Positions 26,187 through 33,121 of a stretch of 64,000 nucleotides of DNA are shown piece after piece (the first letter of the stretch is position 1; every line of letters starts with the position of its first letter). The notes below the pieces were generated by a model. The model made no database searches and had not been told where the DNA came from. It saw only the letters and a list, made by a program, of their open reading frames with translations. Origin of the DNA: Streptacidiphilus fuscans (GTDB taxonomy: Bacteria; Actinomycetota; Actinomycetes; Streptomycetales; Streptomycetaceae); the NCBI RefSeq assembly GCF_015690355.1, contig NZ_JADPRT010000005.1, forward strand, positions 326,503 through 390,502, given 5' to 3'. Both the position numbers and the translations under genes were made by a program.

Positions 26187-26220
26187 CCGTGTCCGCCCGG
26201 GGGCAGCCGGGCGGACACGG
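26187..26220. terminator. Bidirectional terminator hairpin
   Basis: CCGTGTCCGCCCGG pairs perfectly (14 bp) with CCGGGCGGACACGG around GGGCAG, directly after the protease stop and before the NO synthase stop at 26229. Confidence 0.85.
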
Positions 26221-26228
26221 GGTCTGTG

Positions 26229-27497
26229 TCACCAGCCCGCCGGCCGGTCGCCCATGCGGAAACCGTCACCGAATCCGTCGCCGCGGGCGTCACCAAAACC
26301 GGCACCGTCGCCCACTCCGTCACCGAAGGCGCCGTCACCGAAACCGCCCCGGCCGTGACGACCGCCGCCGCTCGGGGACGGGCGCGGGCCCGTGAACGGG
26401 CACGCGTCGGGGCGGGCCGTCGCCCACGGCGTGGGCCGGTGCAGGAAGGCCGGGCGGACGGACGGATCCGGCGGGTCGTAGTAGCGGTGGAAGACCGCCG
26501 TCGAACCGCTGGACAGCGGCGGCACAATCCACGTCCAGTCGGCGGGCACCCGCCGTCCGTGGCGCTCCTCGCGCTCGATGTGGGCCAGGAACCGCTCGGA
26601 CTCGCTGTGGTGGTCGGCCAAGGTCACCCCGGCCTCCTGGAACGAGTGCAGCACCGCCAGGTTCAGCTCCACCAGCGCCCGGTCGCGCCACAGGGTGCGC
26701 TCGTTGCGGGTGTCCAGGCCGAACAGCCCGGCCACCGTCGGGAGCAGGTTGTAGCGGTCGGTGTCGGCCAGGTTCCGGGAGCCTATCTCGGTGCCCAGGT
26801 ACCAGCCGTTGAAGGGCGCGGCCGGGTAGGTGACGCCGCCGATCTCCAACGTCATGTCCGCGACCGCGGGCACCGCGTACCAGCGCAGGCCGAGCTCGGC
26901 GAAGCCGAAGTGGGTCGGGTGCGAGAGCGGCACCTCGAGTACCGCGTCCTCGGGGACCTCGTAGAACTCCGGCGGCTGGTCCGGTGCGGCCTGGACCAGC
27001 AGCGGCAGCACCTCGAACCGCTCGCCGCCGCCCTTCCAGCCCAACTCCCGTGCCAGTGCCCGGCGTTGCACGCTCTTCGGGTCGTCGGCGTAGCGGACCA
27101 GCTGCTCGCCCAGGATGCGGGCGGCCGGACGGCCCGGCAGGTCCGGCGCGAAGACGCTGATGACGGGCCGGACCCGGCCGCCGTTGGTGGCCATGCGCAG
27201 GTGCTCGAAGCACTCGCGCGCGATGTCGTCGGGGTGGCTGAGATGGCGCAGGTCACGCACCATCAGGTTGTTCCAGTAGAGCCGCCCGATGCAGCGCGCG
27301 GAGTTGCGCCAGGCCACGCGCGCGCCGTAGGCGAGCTCCTCCGGCGTGTGGCTGTAGGTGCCGTAGGCGGCGATCGACGACTCGATCTCGCGCAGCCGGA
27401 CCCGGGGGTCGACGGCCCCCGGGTACTCGCGGTCGAAGTCGCGCACGAAGGAGGCGGCGGCCGTCAGCACGTCCCCGCCCGCAGCGGTGGTCGTCAC
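26229..27497 (-). CDS. nos: Bacterial nitric oxide synthase oxygenase
   Basis: 422 residues from GTG 27497. The haem-thiolate motif AWRNSARCIGRLYW places the axial cysteine at residue 69; the substrate-binding segment PFNGWYLGTEIGSRN carries the arginine-binding Glu. It oxidises L-arginine to NO and citrulline and, like other bacterial NOS proteins, has no reductase domain. It exceeds the usual roughly 365 residues by a C-terminal tail of about 45 residues made of GFGDG-type repeats. Its start overlaps the flavohaemoglobin stop (GTGA at 27494-27497), so the two are translationally coupled and the neighbour may supply electrons or remove NO. Confidence 0.95.
   Translation of the reverse strand: MTTTAAGGDVLTAAASFVRDFDREYPGAVDPRVRLREIESSIAAYGTYSHTPEELAYGARVAWRNSARCIGRLYWNNLMVRDLRHLSHPDDIARECFEHLRMATNGGRVRPVISVFAPDLPGRPAARILGEQLVRYADDPKSVQRRALARELGWKGGGERFEVLPLLVQAAPDQPPEFYEVPEDAVLEVPLSHPTHFGFAELGLRWYAVPAVADMTLEIGGVTYPAAPFNGWYLGTEIGSRNLADTDRYNLLPTVAGLFGLDTRNERTLWRDRALVELNLAVLHSFQEAGVTLADHHSESERFLAHIEREERHGRRVPADWTWIVPPLSSGSTAVFHRYYDPPDPSVRPAFLHRPTPWATARPDACPFTGPRPSPSGGGRHGRGGFGDGAFGDGVGDGAGFGDARGDGFGDGFRMGDRPAGW
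26250..26365 (-). repeat. Low-complexity repeats encoding the NOS glycine-rich tail
   Basis: Imperfect short repeats built on CCGTCACCGAA and CCGTCGCC encode GFGDG/FGDGVGDG-type units after the conserved NOS core. The unit length varies, so the repeats are degenerate. Confidence 0.7.
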
Positions 27498-28843
27498 GCC
27501 GGCGCCCCCGAGTGGATACGGCCAGGAAGCAGCGCGGCCTCCAACGCGGAGACGTCGAACGGGTCGTGGTGGATCCGTTCGCGCCGCACACCCCCACGGG
27601 TCAGGCTCTGTGCCGCGACGGTGACCATCTCCGTCGGCCCGGCCAGGTAGACCTCGTGCCGGTGGAACGGGCCGAACTGACGCAGCACGTCGGGCAGCGA
27701 ACCGTTGAGACCGGCGATCGGCTCGTCCGAGACGGCGGCGCGCACCGACAGCCAGTGGTTGCGCTGCGCCAGCCGCAGCATGTCGTCGAAGCCGTAGAGC
27801 TCGTCGGCGGTGCGCGCGCCGATGAACACGTCGACGAAGCGCTGCACCTCGCTCTTGGCGACCTGCTCGACCAAGGCCTTGATCGGGGCCAGCCCGGTGC
27901 CCCCGGCGACGCAGAGCACGTCGCGGTCCAGCCCCGGATCCAGCGTCATCTCGCCCTGCGCCGCGCCGAGGCGCAGCACGTGGCCCGGCTGTGCGTGGTG
28001 CACCAGCGGCGGGCTGACCTGTCCGCCGTCCACGGCACGCACGTGAAACGTCAACGTGCCGTCCTCGCGCGGGGCGTTGGCGAGCGAGTAGTGCCGCCAC
28101 ATCCGCGGCTGCCACGGCGTCTCCACGCTGGCGAACTGCCCGGCGACGAACGGGTAGGGCGCGCGCGGCAGCAGGGTGATCTCGGCGATCCCCGGCCCGC
28201 GCATGCGGTGGGCGATGATCTCGGCCTCCCAGACCGCCGGACCGAGCGCCGCGTCGTCCTCGGCGGCCTGGTTCATCACCTCGGCGACCACGCCGTAGGC
28301 GCGCGCCCAGATGTCGCCCAGCTGCGGCGTCCAGCGGTCCCCGGCGAAGCGGGCCAGGGTGTCCAGCAGCGCGTCGCCCACGGCCGGGTAGTGACCGGCC
28401 AGCGCGCCGAACTTGCGGTGGTCGCGGCCCAGTCGGCTGCAGAAGCGCACCAGGTTGTCCGGGTCGTCGACCAGGTCCACGATCCGCAGCAGACCGCGGA
28501 GCAGTCGGTCGCGCTGGACGTCCATGTTGGCCGGGAAGAGCTGCCGCACCTCGGGGTGCCGCTGGAACAGGATCGCGTAGAAGTACACGGTCAGGTCGGA
28601 CGCGAGCGGCTTGACCAGCTCCAGGCTGGCGCGCAGCTGCGCGACCTCGCGGTCCGCGAGCGGTGGCGGCGTGGCGGGTTCGTCGAACTCGTACGCGTAG
28701 AGCGGGTCCGGCATGAACTGCGGGGGCACCACGGGCTGAAACCGGTCGTCGGGCCGCGTCCCCAGGCCGAGCGGGTTCAACTCCTCCGAATCGGACCAGT
28801 CGTCGACAACTCCCGACCTGGCCCTGCGCCGTCCGATTCTCAC
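27494..28843 (-). CDS. Flavohaemoglobin (globin-FAD/NAD reductase)
   Basis: 449 residues from GTG 28843, a tentative start because no good ribosome site is seen; about 60 extra residues precede the globin domain. Globin (about 62-190): Tyr B10 in TVYFYAILFQ, proximal His in GRDHRKFGALAGHYPAVG. FAD domain: RHYSLAN (RxYS). NAD domain: CVAGGTGLAPIKALVEQ. Flavohaemoglobins convert NO to nitrate and can pass electrons to other haem proteins. Coupling by overlap to NOS suggests either a reductase for NOS or immediate NO detoxification. Confidence 0.9.
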   Translation of the reverse strand: MRIGRRRARSGVVDDWSDSEELNPLGLGTRPDDRFQPVVPPQFMPDPLYAYEFDEPATPPPLADREVAQLRASLELVKPLASDLTVYFYAILFQRHPEVRQLFPANMDVQRDRLLRGLLRIVDLVDDPDNLVRFCSRLGRDHRKFGALAGHYPAVGDALLDTLARFAGDRWTPQLGDIWARAYGVVAEVMNQAAEDDAALGPAVWEAEIIAHRMRGPGIAEITLLPRAPYPFVAGQFASVETPWQPRMWRHYSLANAPREDGTLTFHVRAVDGGQVSPPLVHHAQPGHVLRLGAAQGEMTLDPGLDRDVLCVAGGTGLAPIKALVEQVAKSEVQRFVDVFIGARTADELYGFDDMLRLAQRNHWLSVRAAVSDEPIAGLNGSLPDVLRQFGPFHRHEVYLAGPTEMVTVAAQSLTRGGVRRERIHHDPFDVSALEAALLPGRIHSGAPA

Positions 28844-28878
28844 CGGGATCCCCCGGCGTTCGGAGTGCGGTGCATGCG

Positions 28879-28890
28879 GTGGGATCCCAC
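28879..28890. promoter_or_regulatory. Palindrome in the flavohaemoglobin-NOS leader
   Basis: GTGGGATCCCAC, perfect 12-bp palindrome between the mapped promoter and the GTG start. It may be an operator or an mRNA leader hairpin. Confidence 0.4.
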
Positions 28891-29015
28891 ACCGTGGGGG
28901 TGGAGCAACAAGACGTTCACGCCTGGAGGTCCTTCGGGAACAGACTGAGGGTTTGCCTCATGCGCCGAAGGCCGGTCGACACCTGAGGGGGGGGCTGGGG
29001 TGCGGGGGTTCGCTC

Positions 29016-29043
29016 ACCCTAGTTCAGGCGGTGGGCACGTCAA
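29016..29043 (-). promoter_or_regulatory. Promoter of the flavohaemoglobin-NOS operon
   Basis: Read leftward: TTGACG (29043-29038), 16-base spacer, TAGGGT (29021-29016). This is a good vegetative streptomycete promoter. The transcript would start near 29009 and have a leader of about 165 nt, long enough for regulation. Confidence 0.65.
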
Positions 29044-29209
29044 CGCGCCGTGGGCACATGTGTTCCCTTCTGCGAAATACCTTCACTCGGGGGTGAACTG
29101 GCACCTTTTCCGTGGAGGTTCTGCGAAGCAGGCTCAACCACGCCGTGAATTGCGCCACTTCAGCGGTAATGCGATTTCCGGCGCAACCGGGCAACCAGGG
29201 AGGATCCGG

Positions 29210-30277
29210 TCAGACCTGCTCCGCCAGCCGGGACAGGATGCGCGCGGCGGGCTCGTCCGTCGCGTGGCGGTGTCCGGTGCCCGCCCAGAGGTTGATCCGC
29301 TCGCTGTCCCCCGCCGCCGCGGCCGCCCGGCGGAGCGGGCTGGTCAGGTGGTGCAGCGCGGGATAGCCGTCGGGGGCGATCACGGTGAACCGGTCGGTGA
29401 ACCGGTTGCTCAACGCCCGCGCGGGACGCCCGGTGAACGCCCGGGTCACCAGCGTCTCCTGACGCGCCGGATCGGCCAGCGCCGCCCGGTAGGGCGCGGA
29501 GGTCCCCGCCTCGTCCGCCCGCAGCAGCACCGTGCCGACGGCGACCGCCACGGCACCGGTGGCGAGCGCCTCGGCCACCCCCTCCGGCGTCGCCACACCG
29601 CCGGCGGCGATCAGCGGCAGCGCGGTCACCGCGCGCACCTGCCCGACCAGCTCCGCCAACGGCGTGGTGGCGGGCAGCAGTTCGGGCGTCAGCGTGCCCG
29701 AGTGCCCGCCCGCCGCGGACGCCTGGACGACCAGCAGGTCCACCCCGGCCGCCGCCGCCAGCTCCGCCTCCGGCGCGGAGGTGACGGTCTGTACGACGAC
29801 GGTGCCCGCCTTCCGCAGCGCGGCGACGACCCCCGTCTCGGGGATCCCGAAGGTGAAGCTCACCACCGGCACCGGTTCGGTGAGCAGCAGGTCGATCTTC
29901 TCCGCCCACCAGTCGTCGTCCTCGACGATGCGCGCGGCCAGGGTCTCCGCGTCCCACGCCGCCGGGTCCCACGCCTCCGGGTCCAGTCCGACGGCGCGCG
30001 CCTCCGGGGCCAGCGCCTGCGCGTAGCGGCGGAAGGCGGCCGGGTCGACCGGCACCGGGTTGGGCGCGAAGACGTTCACCCCGAACGGCACGCCCTCCGA
30101 GCGCACCTTCGCGACCTCGTCGGCGACCGCCTCCGGCGTCTTGTACCCGGCGGCCAGGAACCCCAGCGCACCGGCCCGTGCGGCGGCGACGACCAGCCCC
30201 GGCGTGGTCGGCCCGCCCGCCATCGGCGCCGCGAGGATCGGCAGGTCGGCTCCGAGCGCGGCCAGGGACGAGGTCAT
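29210..30277 (-). CDS. Nitronate monooxygenase (NMO/2-nitropropane dioxygenase family)
   Basis: 355 residues from ATG 30277 with GGGAGACC upstream. A TIM barrel binding FMN: start motif LPILAAPMAGGPTTPGLV, central QASAAGGHSG and phosphate-binding LIAAGGVAT are the class I nitronate monooxygenase signatures. It oxidises alkyl nitronates with O2, releasing nitrite. It precedes the NOS operon on the same strand with a 366-base gap, so a shared theme of nitrogen oxides is possible but not proved. Alcohol dehydrogenase lies 80 bases upstream. Confidence 0.9.
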   Translation of the reverse strand: MTSSLAALGADLPILAAPMAGGPTTPGLVVAAARAGALGFLAAGYKTPEAVADEVAKVRSEGVPFGVNVFAPNPVPVDPAAFRRYAQALAPEARAVGLDPEAWDPAAWDAETLAARIVEDDDWWAEKIDLLLTEPVPVVSFTFGIPETGVVAALRKAGTVVVQTVTSAPEAELAAAAGVDLLVVQASAAGGHSGTLTPELLPATTPLAELVGQVRAVTALPLIAAGGVATPEGVAEALATGAVAVAVGTVLLRADEAGTSAPYRAALADPARQETLVTRAFTGRPARALSNRFTDRFTVIAPDGYPALHHLTSPLRRAAAAAGDSERINLWAGTGHRHATDEPAARILSRLAEQV

Positions 30278-30356
30278 CAGCGGTCTCCCAATCACAGTGC
30301 TGCACGGTTCCGGTCCGGCACGGCTCCGGTTCTCCGCACGGCCGAGCGCCCCCGCC

Positions 30357-31406
30357 CTACCGCACGCCCAGCACCATCCGGAACCGGGCCGCGCCCGAAA
30401 GCATCCTGTCGTAGGCGGCCTGCGCCTCGTCAAGCGGCATCAACTCGACCATCGGCCTGATCCCGTGGAGCGCGCTGAACCGCATGGTGTCCTCGACGTC
30501 CTGCGCCGTGCCGGACGGGTGGCCGCGCACGACCTTGCCGTGCAGGACCAGTTGCACCGGCGTGATCCCGAGCGGCTCGTAGTCCACGCCGACGACGATC
30601 AGCTCACCGCGCGGGGCGAGCCCGTCCATCGCCGCGGCGATGGCGGCGGAGCTGGTCGCCGTCGCCAGCACCGCCGTCGCCCCGCCCAGCGCCTGCAGCG
30701 CCTCCGCGACCGGGGTGTCGCCGGTGCTGTCGACGTAGTGGTGCGCGCCCAACTGCCGGGCGAAGGCCGCCTTGTCCGCGCCGCGCGCGATGGCCACGGT
30801 CTCGAAGCCCATCGCCGCCGCGTACTGCACGCCCAGATGGCCCAGGCCGCCCAGGCCCAGCACCGCGACCAGGTCGCCCGGCCGGGCCGGGCTCTCGCGC
30901 AGCGCGTTGAAGCTGGTCACCCCGGCGCAGGCCAGCGGCGCGGCCTCGGCGGCGCTCAGCGCGTCCGGGATCCGGGCCAGCGCGTCCACGGGCACCACCA
31001 CCTCGTCGGCGTATCCGCCGTCGTAGGCCCAACCGGGTACCTGGAGGCGGCTGCAGACGATGAAGTCGCCCCTGCGGCACGCCGTGCAGAAGCCGCAACT
31101 GCCGCCGAACCAGCCGACGGCGACCCGGTCGCCGACCCGCCAGACCGTCTCCTGCCCGCCCGGACCCTGCGGCCCCTCGGCGCCCTCGCCGAGCTCCGCG
31201 ATCCGTCCGGCGATCTCGTGGCCGGGGACGACGGGGAACGACAGCCCGGGAAAGGCCCCGCTGACGAATCCGGCGTCGCTGTGGCAGATCCCGCAGGCCT
31301 CGACGGCGACCCGGACCTGCCTCGGCCCCGGACGCGGCACCTCCCGCTCCACGAGCTCCAGCGGACCGCCCGGCTTCACTGCCTGGACGACTCGGTAGGT
31401 GGTCAT
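30357..31406 (-). CDS. Zinc-dependent alcohol dehydrogenase
   Basis: 349 residues. MDR-family enzyme: catalytic zinc ligands in ACGICHSDAG (Cys) and PGHEIAG (His-Glu), structural zinc cysteines in GSCGFCTACRRGDFIVC, and NAD(P) loop VLGLGGLGHLGVQYA. Sequence type is close to the bacterial Adh/alcohol catabolism group. It sits between the peroxiredoxin-like gene (upstream) and nitronate monooxygenase gene (downstream), all leftward with gaps under 85 bases, so they may be one transcript. Substrate cannot be told. Confidence 0.92.
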   Translation of the reverse strand: MTTYRVVQAVKPGGPLELVEREVPRPGPRQVRVAVEACGICHSDAGFVSGAFPGLSFPVVPGHEIAGRIAELGEGAEGPQGPGGQETVWRVGDRVAVGWFGGSCGFCTACRRGDFIVCSRLQVPGWAYDGGYADEVVVPVDALARIPDALSAAEAAPLACAGVTSFNALRESPARPGDLVAVLGLGGLGHLGVQYAAAMGFETVAIARGADKAAFARQLGAHHYVDSTGDTPVAEALQALGGATAVLATATSSAAIAAAMDGLAPRGELIVVGVDYEPLGITPVQLVLHGKVVRGHPSGTAQDVEDTMRFSALHGIRPMVELMPLDEAQAAYDRMLSGAARFRMVLGVR

Positions 31407-31443
31407 CAGTGCTCCTTCTCGGGGCTCACCGGTCGGGGTGCGC

Positions 31444-31479
31444 TCACTTGCTCGGTCAGTTGCTCACTTGCTCACTTGC
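31444..31479 (-). repeat. 8-bp tandem repeats over the peroxiredoxin-like stop codon
   Basis: TCAGTTGC, TCACTTGC and TCACTTGC run head to tail at 31456-31479, with one more TCACTTGC at 31444-31451. The TCA of the last unit (31472-31474) is the complement of the stop; each unit repeats it. Confidence 0.75.
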
Positions 31480-32041
31480 TCGTGTACGGATAGTGCCTGC
31501 TGTGGTCGCCCGCCTCCCACGCGGCGCGCAGTTCCGGCAGGTTCGGGTCCCAGTCCGGCCGGATCTCGCGGGTCACCTCGCGCAGGTCGCGACGGAGGTC
31601 CTCGATCGACGGGCGTCCCCAGTACCAGTAGCCGTTGTAGACGCTGTGCACGACCAGGCCCGGCTTGAGCACCAGGGTGTGCGGCACCATCGGGTCGTGG
31701 TGGCTGTCGGTGTACTCCTGGATGTCCAGGTCCTGCTGCACCTTGCGCCCGGCGTCGGAGAGGAACGTCCACTGCGCGCCGACCGAGGCGCGGAACTCGT
31801 TGAGTTCGAAGAGGTTGTCGGTCGCGATGGTGACGACCTTGGTGTAGGCCACGGCGATCTCCGGATAGTGCGCCGCCAACTCCAGGTGCTGCTGGTGGTC
31901 CTTGGGGCAGAAATGGCCCCGGGACAGGATCAGGATCATCGGATCGATGCCCTGGATCTCGCTCAGCCTGCGACGGGCCTTGGTGTGGTCGGTCAACTCG
32001 TAGTCGGGGAAGACCCCGCCGGGCACGATGTCGGCTCGCAT
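31472..32041 (-). CDS. Peroxiredoxin-like (AhpC/TSA thioredoxin-fold) protein
   Basis: 189 residues from ATG 32041, preceded by GAGGG. A redoxin fold with the sequence MILILSRGHFCPKDHQQH: the single Cys sits where the peroxidatic Cys of AhpC/TSA proteins lies, but the usual P-x-x-x-T-x-x-C is changed to G-H-F-C-P-K. No second resolving Cys is visible, so a one-Cys mechanism or a non-peroxidase role is likely. It is divergent from the kinase-fold gene at 32174 and upstream of the alcohol dehydrogenase gene. Confidence 0.8.
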   Translation of the reverse strand: MRADIVPGGVFPDYELTDHTKARRRLSEIQGIDPMILILSRGHFCPKDHQQHLELAAHYPEIAVAYTKVVTIATDNLFELNEFRASVGAQWTFLSDAGRKVQQDLDIQEYTDSHHDPMVPHTLVLKPGLVVHSVYNGYWYWGRPSIEDLRRDLREVTREIRPDWDPNLPELRAAWEAGDHSRHYPYTSK

Positions 32042-32173
32042 GTCAGGATCCCTCGCGTCGTCGGGACGGGCCACTCGGCAGTCTGCCCAGTGGACGCCTC
32101 CCCCGCACGGCGTGCGGCCGCCCGTCCCCCGAAATGAGTTGCCCCGTTCCCGGACGAACGGTCGGATGGCCCC

Positions 32174-33121
32174 ATGACCACCAGCGCCCAGGGCCGGACC
32201 AGGATGCACGCGGACGAGACGGAGATCGACCTGCCGCTCGTCCGTCGGCTGGTCGCCGAGCAGTTCCCGCAGTGGGCCGCGCTGCCCGTCGAGCGGGTCG
32301 ACTCGGCGGGGACGTCCAACGCCATGTTCCGACTGGGCGAGGAGATGGTCGTCCGGCTGCCGCGGATCGCCGGGGCAGCCGCCGACGTCGAGAAGGAGCA
32401 GCACTGGCTCCGACGACTGGCCCCGCAGCTGCCCTGCGCGGTCCCGGCGCCGCTCGGCGTCGGGACGCCCGCGCACGGCTATCCGTGGGCCTGGTCCGTC
32501 TACGGATGGCTCGACGGGGTGAACCCGACCGTCGGGCAGGACGCCTTGCCGGAGTCCGAGCAGCTCGCCGACGACCTCGCTGCTGACCTCGCCGCCTTCG
32601 TCACCGCGCTGCACCGGATCGACCCGGACGGCGGCCCGGCCTCCTACCGCTCCGAGCCCCTCTCCGCCCGTGACCAGGCCACCCGCCGCGCCATCGCCGA
32701 CCTGCACGAGCTGATCGACGCCGACGCAGCCACCGCCGTCTGGGAGGCCGCGCTCCGCGCGCCCGAGTGGTCGGGCCCGACCGTGTGGATCCACGCGGAC
32801 CTGCAGCCCGGCAACGTCCTGGTCGCGGACGGACGGCTCAGCGCCGTGATCGACTTCGGCTGCCTGGGTCTGGGCGACCCCGCGGTCGACCTGATCACCG
32901 CCTGGTACGTGCTGCCCCGCCACGCGCGCCCGGCCTTCCGCGCGGCCGTGGCGTCCGTCTCCCCTGCCGAGGCGGACGACGCGGCCTGGGCGCGCGGACG
33001 CGGCTGGGCCCTGTCGGTCGCGGTCGCGGAGCTGCGCTACTACCAGGCCACCAACCCGGTCATGGCCACGATCGCCCGCCACGTGATCGCCGAGGTCAGT
33101 TGTGGGGATGGCCCTTGGTGA
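32174..33121 (+). CDS. Aminoglycoside phosphotransferase-fold kinase
   Basis: 315 residues. APH family: N-lobe nucleotide region SAGTSNAMFRLGEEMVVRLP, catalytic loop WIHADLQPGNVLV (His-x-Asp...Asn) and Mg-binding IDFGCLGLGDPAVDL. Such proteins phosphorylate antibiotics or small metabolites; resistance cannot be assumed without a test. Its last 26 bases overlap the 3' end of the convergent secreted-protein gene. Confidence 0.88.
   Translation: MTTSAQGRTRMHADETEIDLPLVRRLVAEQFPQWAALPVERVDSAGTSNAMFRLGEEMVVRLPRIAGAAADVEKEQHWLRRLAPQLPCAVPAPLGVGTPAHGYPWAWSVYGWLDGVNPTVGQDALPESEQLADDLAADLAAFVTALHRIDPDGGPASYRSEPLSARDQATRRAIADLHELIDADAATAVWEAALRAPEWSGPTVWIHADLQPGNVLVADGRLSAVIDFGCLGLGDPAVDLITAWYVLPRHARPAFRAAVASVSPAEADDAAWARGRGWALSVAVAELRYYQATNPVMATIARHVIAEVSCGDGPW

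Noticed and set aside
26229..27497. NOS as part of a thaxtomin-type biosynthetic cluster
   Set aside because: No non-ribosomal peptide synthetase, P450 or MbtH-like gene is present in the window.
26229..28892. A single 887-residue leftward reading frame across NOS and flavohaemoglobin
   Set aside because: Its upstream half is a shadow of the flavohaemoglobin frame (Arg/Ala-rich, no domains). The NOS part begins at GTG 27497, which overlaps the flavohaemoglobin stop.
32174..33121. Aminoglycoside resistance gene
   Set aside because: The kinase fold is clear, but the family acts on many substrates and no mobile or resistance context exists.
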